64,000 bases of DNA from Syntrophomonas palmitatica JCM 14374 (GCF_001311885.1 NZ_BBCE01000004.1:1-64000); one strand, 5' to 3'; shown: positions 10,310-20,141, counted from the stretch's first letter. Made by a program: numbers and translations. The notes: generated by a model not told the origin, from the letters alone.

Positions 10310-11119
10310 TTATTCGTCGGATTGGAGAAATTTTTTAAAAAGCTCCTGGTACCTTAATTGAGCCGGCGACAAGACATTGGCCACCAGTTCTTGATAAAGG
10401 CCTCCCTGCGGTTTTTTTATGCCGGGATTAGTATACATCTCTTTTACCAGAGGCATGCTTTTAACGAGATCGGCCGACTCGCGAGCGAAGGCTTCAATGC
10501 GGGGATCATCCTCGCTGACCTGAAAAAGCTCTTCCCAGCGAGATCCGAATTGCAAAGCCAGTTGATAATGTTCCGGATGGGTTTTAAAATACTCGGCCAG
10601 TATGCGGGCACTCTCCTGATAATCCTCACCCCATTTTAAATCGTCCAGGATACCTGACAATTTACGGTGTTGGTCATATATTTCCGGGCAAGTCTGCGCA
10701 TACCGCTCGGTTTGATCCTCTCCCAGTGTCCCGGTGATCATTTGGAACGATGGAGAATTGAATATATTCTCATCCAACAACAGATCATCATTGGCCAAAA
10801 GAGCATCTATTCGGGCCAGCCGTTCTTCCAGGATTTGTTTTTCCTTGACCGCTTCATGACGCAGGGACGATAAGACTTCCCTGCCCGAGGCAGGCTGGGG
10901 CAGATTGCCTAATATTTCTTTTATCTGATGGAGATTCAGCCCCAGGGATTTTAGGTGTTTGATAACACGCATGCGGTTCAATTCAGCTGCCCCGTATAAA
11001 CGATACCCCCCGGCAGAACGCTCCGGTTCAGGCAGCAAGCCTATTTTATGATAATAATTTACGGTTTTTAACGTACTTCCGGTTAGTTTAATAAAATCAC
11101 CGCTCTTAATCTTGTTCAT
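10310..11119 (-). CDS. MerR-family transcriptional regulator
   Basis: 269 residues. The N-terminal winged helix has the usual MerR pattern (LKTVNYYHKIGLLPEPERS, then GGYRLYG) and a coiled-coil dimerisation helix around residues 75-110. The long C-terminal region (about 125-269) is helical, without an obvious cysteine metal site, and may bind a hydrophobic or amphipathic ligand as in TipA-like regulators. Its own promoter has the 19-bp spacer and central dyad typical of MerR control, so it should activate its own operon with the methyltransferase and DUF1992 genes. Confidence 0.85.
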   Translation of the reverse strand: MNKIKSGDFIKLTGSTLKTVNYYHKIGLLPEPERSAGGYRLYGAAELNRMRVIKHLKSLGLNLHQIKEILGNLPQPASGREVLSSLRHEAVKEKQILEERLARIDALLANDDLLLDENIFNSPSFQMITGTLGEDQTERYAQTCPEIYDQHRKLSGILDDLKWGEDYQESARILAEYFKTHPEHYQLALQFGSRWEELFQVSEDDPRIEAFARESADLVKSMPLVKEMYTNPGIKKPQGGLYQELVANVLSPAQLRYQELFKKFLQSDE

Positions 11120-11138
11120 GACGGATCACCTCACTGTC

Positions 11139-11169
11139 AGTATAAACCCGACCCCAAGGGTCGGGTCAA
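11139..11169 (-). promoter_or_regulatory. MerR-type promoter: 19-bp spacer with perfect dyad
   Basis: On the minus strand TTGACC (11164-11169) and TATACT (11139-11144) are 19 bp apart. The spacer holds a perfect inverted repeat, ACCCGACCC and GGGTCGGGT separated by 3 bp (11146-11166). Over-long spacers with a central dyad are the hallmark of MerR activation by DNA distortion. The merR start codon is only about 20 nt downstream. Confidence 0.85.
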
Positions 11170-11252
11170 CCATATTTATTATGGATAAGAGAAGGCCTTT
11201 GCTGGCTGAAAATAAAGGCGGCGGGGTTTTATTGAAGGCCATGCAGGAAATA

Positions 11253-11281
11253 TTGACAGAAAAATAACCGGTCATTATAAT
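11253..11281 (+). promoter_or_regulatory. Consensus sigma-A promoter of the T-box transcript
   Basis: Perfect TTGACA (11253-11258) and perfect TATAAT (11276-11281) with a 17-bp spacer. Predicted start about 11288, directly before the T-box leader. Confidence 0.92.
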
Positions 11282-11289
11282 AAATGCAA

Positions 11290-11573
11290 TATGCAAAATG
11301 ACGATGACAGGGAATAGTAGGCTGATCCTCGGGTTATAGAGAACCGCTGTCTGGTGCAAAGCGGTCGAAGAGGCAAGCAGAACTCACCCTGGAGCCGCCG
11401 ACCGAAATCATTTTGAAAGTAGGCTCGGACGGAGCTTCCGCCGTTAAAAGGAAGGGGATATCGGATCAAACGATCCCGTATTCTGTCGGAGTGAACGGCA
11501 ATTGCCGTTAATTTGAGTGGTACCGCGAAGCAAAGCCCTTCGTCTCATATATTGAGCGAAGGGTTTATTTTTC
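11290..11573 (+). promoter_or_regulatory. T-box riboswitch (tRNA-sensing leader), probable Leu CUC specifier
   Basis: Stem I has AGTA near 11316, a distal hairpin with GGTGCAAAGC, and the specifier side CAGAACTCACCCTGGAGCC (about 11378-11396). The stem II/IIA/B part reads AAAGTAGG...GGACGG...CCGTTA. The invariant T-box TGGTACCGCG is at 11518-11527. A terminator (CCCTTCG/CGAAGGG with an extended CTCA/TGAG stem and a T-rich tail) ends about 11573. By analogy with GAA-NNN-ACC contexts the specifier is CTC (leucine); TCA (serine) is the alternative. Uncharged tRNA should stabilise the antiterminator and switch on the gene at 11610. Confidence 0.93.
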
Positions 11574-11609
11574 TATAAGCCCTTTAAAAATTAACAAGGA
11601 GTGAGCAGT

Positions 11610-12953
11610 TTGTTGTCGTACGCGGACGAATATCGTTCCAAATTGGTTAGTGCCGAAGAAGCCGTAAAGGTGGTGAAAAGCGGAGATTGGATAGATTGGG
11701 GGCAGATTCTTTCCAATCCCTATGCTTTGGACGCAGCCTTGGCAGCGCGTAAGGATGAACTTGACGATATCAAGATTCGTCTGGTTATGAGCGCCAAAAC
11801 GCATGAAATATGGAAAGCGGATCCGGAAGGTGAAGTCTTCCATATGAATAACTGGCATTTCGGCGGAGCTGACCGGGCCCAGCATGACAGGGGCAATGCT
11901 TATCATATTCCTAATCTTTATCGCAATCATCCCCTTTTTTATAGGAAGAGTCTATATGACGATGTTGACGTAGCCATGCTTCGAGTCCCGCCTATGAACA
12001 AACACGGTTATTTTAATTTCAGCTGCAGTGTAGCCGTTCTGCGCGGCATATGCGATGTGGCCAAGAAAATCATTGTGGAGGTCTGTCCGGGACTGCCCTG
12101 GGCATGCGGAGGATTTGACGAATTACTGCATATTTCCGAAGTGGATTATATTGTGGAGGCTGATTCGCCGGTAGTGGAGATACCGCCTGCTCCGCCTACG
12201 GAGACCGATAAGAAAATCGCTGAGCATGTAATGAAAGAGATGGTCGATGGGGCTTGTATTCAGCTGGGTATTGGGGGGATGCCCAATGTGGTCGGTACGC
12301 TCCTGGCTGAATCTGATCTTAAGGATCTGGGCTGCCACAGCGAAATGTTGTGTGATGCCTATTATCATTTATTTGAAGCCGGAAAATTAACCAACAAACG
12401 CAAAACGCTCGACAGGGGCAAGACCACGTACGCTTTTGCCGCCGGCAGTAAATTTCTCTATGAATGGATAGACAATAATCCTGGATTGGCAGCCTATCCG
12501 ACTATCTATACCAACGATCCTCATAATATAGCTATGAATGATAACGTGGTGTCGATAAACAACTGCATAGAGGTTGATCTATACGGGCAGATCTGCTCAG
12601 AGTCGTCGGGAACTCGTCATATCAGCGGCACAGGAGGGCAGCTGGATTTTGTTACCGGCGCGTATAGTTCCAGAGGCGGCAAAGCCATCATCTGCTGTAC
12701 TTCCAGCTACAAGGATAAGCAGGGCGGCCTGCACTCGCGTATTGTACCCATGCTGCCTATGGGATCAGTGGTCAGCGTTCCCCGTACCCAGGCGCATATA
12801 ATCATTACCGAATACGGCAAATGCGACCTCGCCGGCCGCAGCACCTGGGAACGCGCAGAGCGGATTATCAATATCGCCCATCCCGACCTGAGAGATGAAC
12901 TGGTTAAGGCAGCGCAAGAAATGAAGATTTGGAGCAAGAGCAATAAGATATAG
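11610..12953 (+). CDS. Acetyl-CoA hydrolase/transferase family CoA-transferase, copy 2, under T-box control
   Basis: A 447-residue paralogue of the protein at 3546, aligned over its whole length. The likely catalytic Glu is residue 245 in LGCHSEM and the GTGGQLDFVTGAY loop is conserved. I chose the TTG at 11610: AAGGAG lies 8 nt upstream and this start matches the paralogue to the residue (both have YR.KLV at residue 8); the in-frame GTG at 11601 overlaps the ribosome site. It is the only gene between the T-box and the convergent carboxypeptidase gene. Control by aminoacyl-tRNA suggests a link with amino-acid supply or fermentation; the substrate is unknown. Confidence 0.87.
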   Translation: MLSYADEYRSKLVSAEEAVKVVKSGDWIDWGQILSNPYALDAALAARKDELDDIKIRLVMSAKTHEIWKADPEGEVFHMNNWHFGGADRAQHDRGNAYHIPNLYRNHPLFYRKSLYDDVDVAMLRVPPMNKHGYFNFSCSVAVLRGICDVAKKIIVEVCPGLPWACGGFDELLHISEVDYIVEADSPVVEIPPAPPTETDKKIAEHVMKEMVDGACIQLGIGGMPNVVGTLLAESDLKDLGCHSEMLCDAYYHLFEAGKLTNKRKTLDRGKTTYAFAAGSKFLYEWIDNNPGLAAYPTIYTNDPHNIAMNDNVVSINNCIEVDLYGQICSESSGTRHISGTGGQLDFVTGAYSSRGGKAIICCTSSYKDKQGGLHSRIVPMLPMGSVVSVPRTQAHIIITEYGKCDLAGRSTWERAERIINIAHPDLRDELVKAAQEMKIWSKSNKI

Positions 12954-13068
12954 TGTTAATTGCCGCAGTGGCGGATAGTTGAACAAAGATAGGCTTTAAA
13001 AGTCCTGGCATGGCGATAGCGGCGGAAAGAAGCAGAAACACCGCTGCTCGCGCCTGCCGGCGGATCAG

Positions 13069-14337
13069 CTAATACCGGTACCTTCTGAGGGCGCGTCTTT
13101 TTTTCCGTTTGCGCCGAAGGTTTATGAGCCTGATTGAATACAGGATTAAGAAAATAACCAGAAATGCCTTGAGGATAAATTTTATTACCGCCAGGCAAGC
13201 CAGTTTCAAACGCGTGAGAAGGGGAGCCTTCCGCCCTACGGAGTTACAGGCGCGAAGGCTGACCTGACCCGCCTCGCGTCCGGCTATTATTATCTGGCAC
13301 TTCCCGAGGATTTGATTTTTTTTCACCGGAGCCGCAACTTGATCCTTTGGACATATTTTATAGGAAACCCGTCCCGCCTCATGATCCGTAACCGCCATGA
13401 CCAGATCTGTCTCAGGCCTGGCCTTGACTTTATCAGCCAGTCCGTTTATAACGGGGACTTCAACAGATAATTGCTGAGCCGGTTTAATTAATTTCTTGTG
13501 GTAGTTGTCAAAACCATAGTCAAACATCTGCGCCATGTCCTGGTAGGTAGAAGATGAATCCAGGGTTACCGCAATCAGCGTAAAGTCGCCTTTTTGTGCG
13601 GCCCCTACCAGACAGTTGCCCGATTTTGTAGTGTAACCGGTCTTAATTCCTATAGCGTAGTCATACTTCCAAAGCAGCTTATTGTGATTGATCAGCAGGC
13701 GATCATAATCATTGCCCGCCCAGGGTATATTGTAGGTCTTGGTGGAAACCACCTGGCGAAAAAGGCTGTTCTGCATGGCCTTGCGGCTAAGCACGCCCAG
13801 GTCATACGCCGATGTATAATGACCGCTGGCATCCAGACCGTGCGGGTTAATAAAATTGCTGTCTTTCATCCCCAGCTGCCCCGCCCGCCGGTTCATAAGC
13901 TTTACAAAATTATCTACACTGCCGGCCGTACTTTCGGCTAATGCCACTGCGGCATCATTGCCGGAATTCAGCATCAAAGCGTAGAGCAGCTGGAGGCGGG
14001 TCAGCTTTTCCCCCGCCTCCAGCCAGATCGAACTCTCGGGGGTGCCTGCAGCATTAGAACTTATCTTTACATTCTGGTTCAGGCTGCCTTTTTCAATCAC
14101 CAGCAAAGCAGTCATGATCTTGGTAATACTAGCCGGAGGCAGATGATTGTGAATGTTTTTTCCATAGAGAACCCGCCCGGAAGAAGCGTCTATTAAGATG
14201 ACCGCTTTCCCGGTGGTTTGAGGATATGCTCCAGGGTTGACTGTGTTTGCATTTCCCTGATCAGCGTACACAGGGATAATATGGCTCAAAAAAATTATCA
14301 GAAACAAGCAGCCTGATACGTATCTGCGATAAAGCAT
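13069..14337 (-). CDS. D-alanyl-D-alanine carboxypeptidase (penicillin-binding protein 5/DacF family)
   Basis: 422 residues. An N-terminal signal segment (about 8-25) is followed by the peptidase S11 domain with Ser70-Ile-Thr-Lys73, SGN (LNSGNDAAVAL) and KTGYT motifs. The C-terminal part has a PBP5-like beta domain, one membrane helix near residue 390 and a short Arg/Lys-rich tail. It trims the terminal D-Ala of peptidoglycan stem peptides outside the membrane. DacF-type enzymes in sporulating Firmicutes often act on spore cortex, but the paralogue type cannot be fixed here. TGGAG precedes the ATG. Confidence 0.92.
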   Translation of the reverse strand: MLYRRYVSGCLFLIIFLSHIIPVYADQGNANTVNPGAYPQTTGKAVILIDASSGRVLYGKNIHNHLPPASITKIMTALLVIEKGSLNQNVKISSNAAGTPESSIWLEAGEKLTRLQLLYALMLNSGNDAAVALAESTAGSVDNFVKLMNRRAGQLGMKDSNFINPHGLDASGHYTSAYDLGVLSRKAMQNSLFRQVVSTKTYNIPWAGNDYDRLLINHNKLLWKYDYAIGIKTGYTTKSGNCLVGAAQKGDFTLIAVTLDSSSTYQDMAQMFDYGFDNYHKKLIKPAQQLSVEVPVINGLADKVKARPETDLVMAVTDHEAGRVSYKICPKDQVAAPVKKNQILGKCQIIIAGREAGQVSLRACNSVGRKAPLLTRLKLACLAVIKFILKAFLVIFLILYSIRLINLRRKRKKRRALRRYRY

Positions 14338-14576
14338 TAATTAGCTCCAGTAAATAGTACTTATAATCGAAAATCGATACCCCCCTAATCATACTTATTT
14401 TTTGGCCCTGAACCAATAGGTTATCGGAAAATATTTATATGATCTGATATGGCTGAGAAAACCTGGCAGGACTGTTTCGTTGCCCTCGCAAAGACATAAT
14501 GCAGAACAATCTTTGCAACAACGATGCCGTCATGGCTGAGAATTTATGACCAGCCCTGTCGCATCTATAGAAACCC
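14338..14576. other. Gene-free stretch between divergent dacF-like and metF-like genes
   Basis: I see no gene. Positions 14470-14505 carry a GTTGCCCTCGCAAAGACA-type sequence related to the stretch at 50261-50300, perhaps a degraded dispersed repeat. An extended -10 (TGTTATAAT, 14585-14593) lies at the right edge, inside the open frame of the next gene. Confidence 0.5.
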
Positions 14577-16208
14577 GTGAATTATGTTATAATCAATTAC
14601 ACGGCGGTACTTCTCCATTACAAGCCGTGCGGGCAGTCAGCTGAGCAAAACCGCGTAAAAACATATCTGTATAAACAGGAGTTAGATATCAGGGGGGCGG
14701 ACCAGATTAACAATACATTCAAGGAATCATTACAGGACAAAAACACTTTTTCGGTTACATGGGAACTGGTTCCCGGCCGGGGGGCGCGAGAAAAGGCGCA
14801 GGAAGAGGTTATAGCTTTGGCCGAACAGGCCGCCCAGGATGGCAGGATACATGCCCTGACCATTACCGATAATCCCGGCGGGAGGCCGGCTATTTCCGCG
14901 ACCAGCCTGGGGATGGAAATATTTAAGCTGGGGATTGAACCCCTGGTTCACTTTACCTGCAAAGATAAAAACCGCAACCAGATCGAAGCCGAGCTTTATG
15001 CTATGGATCGCAACCAGGTCAGGAACCTTTTGGTGATGACCGGCGATTATCCTGTCAGTGGTTTTAAGGGTCGTCCTAAACCGGTTTTTGATCTCGACCC
15101 GGTACATGTTCTAGAGCTGATAAGCGGTATGAATCAAGGCCTGGAAAACCATAAGCCGGGCGATTTCTTTGCCGGTGCGGTAGTGTCGCCCTTTAAAGCC
15201 GCCGAAGCCGAACTCATGGCGCAGTATTACAAGCTCAAGAAAAAGATCGACAAAGGCGCTAATTTTATTGTGACCCAGTTAGGGTATGACGCGCGTAAAT
15301 TCCATGAGGTGCTGCAGTTTATTAAGAATTATAATCCCGAGGTATCTGTAATAGGGAATATTTACATCCTGCCGTTTGGCGCGGGAAAAATGATGAATTC
15401 CAACCAGCTGCCGGGCTGTGTGGTTACCGATAAACTGCTGGCCGAGCTGGACCACGAAAGGACGGCTGAAGATAAAGGCAAAGGAGCGCGTTTGCTGCGC
15501 GCCGCTAAAATGTATGCCTTTATGAAGGGCATGGGTTTTGATGGCGTTCACCTGGGGGGGCATAATATCAAATACGAAGATGTCAAATATATAATCGAAA
15601 AAGGGGAAGAACTCAGCGATGACTGGAGGCGGTTTATACCCGAATTTGATTATGCGCAGCCTGATGGGTTCTATTATTACGAAAAGGACTTGAACACGGG
15701 TCTAAATACCGGCAAGCCGGTTAACCGGACCAGTCTGCCGCCTGATTATCCCGTGGATTTCAATTACCGCCTGATGCGTTTTTTCCACGAAATATTTTTT
15801 ACACCTGGCAAAAACCTGTATCCGGTGATGCAAAACATTTATTCCGGGGTAAAAGACCCGAGAAAGCACGGATTTGAGCACTTCCTCAAGGTTATAGGCA
15901 ATGACTGCAAGGATTGCGGCGACTGCGCCCTGCTCGATCTGGCTTACCTGTGTCCCATGTCCCAATGCCCGAAAAACCAACGCAATGGCCCCTGCGGCGG
16001 GAGTTATGACGGCTGGTGTGAAGTCCGCCCCGGTGAAAAGAAATGCTTTTGGGTCAAGGTTTATGCAATGCTAAAAGCCTATAACGAGGAGAATCGGCTG
16101 GAGGACTTATATATTCCTCCGGTAAACTGGGATTTATATCAAACCTCGGCCTGGTACAATTACTACACCGGACGCGATCACTCGGCGGCCCAAAAACAAA
16201 CCATTTAG
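14577..16208 (+). CDS. metF: Methylenetetrahydrofolate reductase (MetF) with C-terminal zinc-binding MTHFR_C domain
   Basis: The open frame has 543 codons. The first part is a MetF-type TIM barrel that reduces methylene-THF to methyl-THF (SVTWELVPGRG, ALTITDNPGG, LVMTGDYP, DKGANFIVTQLGYD). The last 150 residues have a cysteine cluster (CKDCGDCALLDLAYLCPM...CPKNQRNGPCGG) of the MTHFR_C type found in acetogens and other anaerobes, where it links the reductase to partner proteins. The true start is unclear: the GTG at 14577 lies upstream of a likely -10 (14588-14593), and no standard start follows before conserved sequence. A rare start near 14688-14706, after CAGGAG, or a sequencing error is likely. 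Confidence 0.88.
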   Translation: MNYVIINYTAVLLHYKPCGQSAEQNRVKTYLYKQELDIRGADQINNTFKESLQDKNTFSVTWELVPGRGAREKAQEEVIALAEQAAQDGRIHALTITDNPGGRPAISATSLGMEIFKLGIEPLVHFTCKDKNRNQIEAELYAMDRNQVRNLLVMTGDYPVSGFKGRPKPVFDLDPVHVLELISGMNQGLENHKPGDFFAGAVVSPFKAAEAELMAQYYKLKKKIDKGANFIVTQLGYDARKFHEVLQFIKNYNPEVSVIGNIYILPFGAGKMMNSNQLPGCVVTDKLLAELDHERTAEDKGKGARLLRAAKMYAFMKGMGFDGVHLGGHNIKYEDVKYIIEKGEELSDDWRRFIPEFDYAQPDGFYYYEKDLNTGLNTGKPVNRTSLPPDYPVDFNYRLMRFFHEIFFTPGKNLYPVMQNIYSGVKDPRKHGFEHFLKVIGNDCKDCGDCALLDLAYLCPMSQCPKNQRNGPCGGSYDGWCEVRPGEKKCFWVKVYAMLKAYNEENRLEDLYIPPVNWDLYQTSAWYNYYTGRDHSAAQKQTI

Positions 16209-16271
16209 AAAAGGTAAAACAAACGTTGGCGGGATACTTTAGTAAAACAGAAAAGGATATGATAAAAAATG

Positions 16272-16300
16272 CCTCCGAGGCAATCGGAGGTTATTTTTTA
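16272..16300 (+). terminator. Terminator after the metF-like gene
   Basis: CCTCCGA pairs with TCGGAGG around GGCAA, followed by TTATTTTTT. Confidence 0.85.
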
Positions 16301-16443
16301 TCCTGATGTCTATTAAAATCCCCTGGTGCAAATATTAAAACCATGCCAACCAGAGGTTATGTCGGTTTGCGTTTTTGGTTTATAGTATGAGAGAGCAAGT
16401 GTTAAAATAGATGTTAATTTAATTTTAAGCGGAGCAGTGAATT

Positions 16444-17640
16444 ATGGATAAAGTTGAATTGATTGCTACCAGCAGTTTTGGGTTGGAAGCTATTGTAGCC
16501 CGGGAAGTCAAAAAATTAGGATATGAAGATGTGAAGGTTGAGAATGCCAGGGTCAGCTTTACGGCGGACCTTTCAGCCATATGCCGGGGTAATCTGTGGC
16601 TGCGCAGTGCCGACCGGCTTTTGATAAAGATGGGTGAATTTGAGGCCCGCTCATTTACGGAGCTGTTTGATAAAACCCGCGACCTGCCCTGGGCGGACTG
16701 GCTGCCCGTAAATGCTAATTTCCCGGTACAGGGCAAATCGATACGTTCGCAATTATTCAGTGTGCCCGACTGCCAGGCTATAGTTAAAAAAGCGGTAGTG
16801 GAGAGCTTGAAGGGCCGCTATCATAAACAATGGTTTGAGGAAAACGGTCCCCGTTACACCATTGAGGTAGGGATTCTCAAAGATGTGGCAACTATAACCC
16901 TGGACACCAGCGGAGCCGGGCTGCATAAGCGCGGTTACCGCAAGCTGTCAAGCGCCGCTCCTTTGAAGGAAACCCTGGCGGCGGCCATGATCGATCTCAG
17001 CCGCTGGCATCCTGACCGGTTATTGCTCGATCCCTTCTGCGGTTCGGGTACTATTCCCATTGAAGCGGCCATGACAGCCCTGAATCAAGCCCCGGGACTG
17101 AATCGGGAATTTGCGGCCGAAAACTGGCCGGTTATACCTAAAAAGTATTGGCTTGACGCGCGGACCGAGGCTAATGACCTCCTGAACCGCGAAATGCGGC
17201 TGAAAATCCGGGGCACAGACATAAACCCCGAGGCGCTGAGCCTGGCCCGTTATCACGCCCGCCAGGCCGGGTTGGAAAAACAGATTCATTTTCAGCAGAT
17301 GCCGGTTGCACAGGTTCAAACCAAAGAAAAGTTCGGGTTTTTGATAACTAATCCCCCGTATGGGCAAAGGCTTCAAGACTTGCCATCGGTGGAAAAGCTC
17401 TACCGGGAGATGAGCGGTATTTTTAAGAAGAATCTGTCTACCTGGTCTTTTTATATAATAACCGCCCACAAGGAATTGGAAACCTTCTTCGGCCGCCGGG
17501 CTGATAAAAAACGCAAGTTATACAACGGCCGCATCGAGTGTCATTTCTACCAGTCTACGGCCCCAAGCCGCCGCGGCGGGAACAGAAAACGGAAATTAAT
17601 AACGCAGACCTATAATCGGGCTATTCCAGGGCCAATCTGA
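16444..17640 (+). CDS. THUMP-domain class I RNA methyltransferase (RlmL/YpsC family)
   Basis: 398 residues. The N-terminal ferredoxin-like and THUMP RNA-binding region (about 1-160) is followed by a Rossmann methyltransferase domain with DPFCGSGT (SAM binding, about 199-206) and the catalytic motif TNPPYG (about 301-306). The family makes N2-methylguanosine in 23S rRNA; it resembles the N-terminal half of RlmL and B. subtilis YpsC. A basic tail (RRGGNRKRK) ends the protein. GGAG precedes the ATG. Its 3' end overlaps the convergent kinase gene by 20 bp. Confidence 0.9.
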   Translation: MDKVELIATSSFGLEAIVAREVKKLGYEDVKVENARVSFTADLSAICRGNLWLRSADRLLIKMGEFEARSFTELFDKTRDLPWADWLPVNANFPVQGKSIRSQLFSVPDCQAIVKKAVVESLKGRYHKQWFEENGPRYTIEVGILKDVATITLDTSGAGLHKRGYRKLSSAAPLKETLAAAMIDLSRWHPDRLLLDPFCGSGTIPIEAAMTALNQAPGLNREFAAENWPVIPKKYWLDARTEANDLLNREMRLKIRGTDINPEALSLARYHARQAGLEKQIHFQQMPVAQVQTKEKFGFLITNPPYGQRLQDLPSVEKLYREMSGIFKKNLSTWSFYIITAHKELETFFGRRADKKRKLYNGRIECHFYQSTAPSRRGGNRKRKLITQTYNRAIPGPI

Positions 17641-20094
17641 GTTGGCCGGGATTTAATTCATTCATGTTAAAACGCACCATGAAGGTAGTCCCAGGCGAAT
17701 TGTTTACCGGTTCAATAGATGCCTTATGCCGGGCGCAATACTGTAACATATTGCCAGACCCAGACCGGTGCCGTTGTCTTTGGTGGTTAAAAAGGGCGTA
17801 CCCAGTTTTTGCAGGAGTTCAGGATCAATACCCCTGCCGTCATCACTAACGGCCAGCACGATTGTTTCAGCATCCTCCTGAAAGGTTCTGATAGTTACCC
17901 TGCCTTTGGCTCTGGTAGCTTCCAGACCGTTGCGGACCAGGTTAAGCAGCAGCTGGCGGATTTCCTTTTCGTCCAGCATCAGATCAGGAATTTCCTGCAA
18001 TTCCAGGTAGACATGCTTGTCGGTTAATATGGCGTCAGCCACCAGCAGGGGATAAAGAGCGGTAATTATGGCATTCAGATTATGCGCCTCCAGGTCGACC
18101 CGTTTGTTTTTAGCCAGAGCCAGGAACTCGCTGATAATTTCATTAGCCCGCTCCAGTTCTTCCAGCATAATGTTAAAATAGGGCTGGTGATCCTTAAAAT
18201 CATCGTGCAGCTTCATGATCTGCAGAAAACCTTTGACCGTTGTCATAGGATTTCTTATTTCATGCCCTATTCCAGCGGCCATTTCGCCGATGGTATGGAG
18301 TTGGCTCAGCCGGGCCATTTCCCGTTCCAGTTTGCGATGTTCGGATATGTCTTCCAGCAAAAGCATGACTCCGGTAATACTGCCATTTTCCATTATTGGC
18401 GAACTTTTTATCCGTACCAGGGCTTCGGTGCCGTTTTTGGTTAAAACCATGGTTTCGAAGGTTCCTGCCTCGCCTTCCAGCCGATTCTGTATTTGCAGGG
18501 TCATGGGACCATTTTCCGAATCTGCCAGGAATTCCATAATGTTGCGGCCGATTATTTCCTGAGGTTCATAACCCAGTACATTTTTGACGGAGCCGTTTAC
18601 AAAGGCTATAGATTTCGTAAGATCATATATTATAAAGACCTCATTCATATTTTCTATAAGGTAATTGCGATAGTCGAGTTCCTTTTTTAAGGCCAGTTCA
18701 GCCAGTTTCTTCTCGGTAATATCCCGGGTGACCAAGAGCCCATCCCCGGCGTATTCATCATAATCAATGATTTTGCCGATCGTTTCCAGCCATATATAGG
18801 AGCCGTCTTTGGCGCGCCATCTGTATTGGGCGCTGGCGTGGCCGGTTTTTATGCCTGCATAGAGTTTATCCAGGAGCGGGTCAAGATCCTCCGGGTGAAT
18901 ATACTGAAAACCACTCTTTCCCAGTAATTCCTCTGCCGTATACCCGACTACTCTTTCGTACGAAGGGCTGAGGTATTTGTAAACAAAATTTTGCAGGTCA
19001 AGGAGGGCAATCATATCATAGGCGTTTTCAGCTATCAAACGGTATTTGGCTTCCGATTTTCTTAAGGCCTCTTCGGCAGCCGCCTGGGAGGTAATATCGG
19101 TAATTGAGCCGTAATAGAATTCTATATTGCCGGCCTCATCATACTTTATAAATATAGCCAAATCTAAAACGAGTTTTTTGCCTTCTTTGGTCATGAATTC
19201 TCCCGCAAACCGCTGATAACCTCCGCCATGGTTTATAGCTGCCGAAATTTTTTGGAAATAATAGTCCCATTCCGGCATTATTTGCCGCAAATTATGCAGC
19301 TCATCCCGGGAGAGGTGCATTAAATCACACAAAGCATCATTACAGCTTAGCAGTGAACCGTCAGGGCTGACGGCTAACATGGGCTGTACGGAGTTTTCCA
19401 CCGTGTGTTTTAATAAAATGAAGTTTTCTCTTTCCCGGTTTTCTCTTTCAATAATCCGCAGCCAGTGTTCTGCCTCCCACCGGTCGGTATTCTTGGCTAG
19501 AAAAAGCTCATCCGGCATTATGGAAAAATTCTCGTAGAAGATACCGTTCTTAATAATAACCGGGTGGCTGATTATGGCATATTTCAAAAGGGTGGGATCG
19601 GTTTTCCAGCGATCATATTGACAAAGAGAGATAACCGGATAATGGGGAAATATTAAAGCATTTGAGCGGGAATTTGCTTCAACCAGGTTCCAGGCCGGTT
19701 CTATACCGGTTATAGAATATAGAGCTTCATTGGTCAGACGAACTGCCGGGTAGCCTTCCGCCAAACAGTATTTGATGAATTCAATGGCAAAGTCTTCGAT
19801 TTGTTCAAGCCGGTCCTGGTTATTTGTTTCCGGCAAGTCCTCCGCGCTTAAAAATAATAACTGGCCGCTTGCTTCCAGGGAAACGGTGTCCTGGCCCGCA
19901 TTCTGCAAGTAATCAATAATGGTCTGTTTGCGATGGTGATTTAAGGCATATATGCATTTATCCCCGCGTTGTAAGCCTTGAATCAGGAAAGGGATGACCG
20001 CTTCTTCCCATTCGGTTTCATTTTCATAGATTAAACAGGCGTGGTCATGAAGCTGCAGCCGATATACACTAAGGTTTTTCTTAGGGGCTTTCAT
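17621..20094 (-). CDS. MEDS-PAS-PAS-PAS sensor histidine kinase, sporulation-kinase type, one frameshift
   Basis: About 824 residues, soluble. An N-terminal MEDS domain (DHACLIYENETEW, residues 17-190), three PAS domains (about 225-335, 345-460, 470-585), a HisKA domain with His611 in GHEIRNPMTTVKGFLQ, and an ATPase with N722 (RNGLEA), DDGRG (751-755) and GTGLGL (775-780). The HisKA wording is that of Bacillus KinA-type Spo0A kinases. The frame breaks near 17754; adding one base gives a normal C-terminus ending at 17621 instead of 17704. A sigma-H-type promoter upstream supports a role at the onset of sporulation. No partner regulator is adjacent, as expected for a phosphorelay kinase. Confidence 0.85.
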
Positions 20095-20141
20095 TATGCA
20101 ACAATCCTTTTAGCAGCTAATGGTTATTTTATGCAAAGTAC

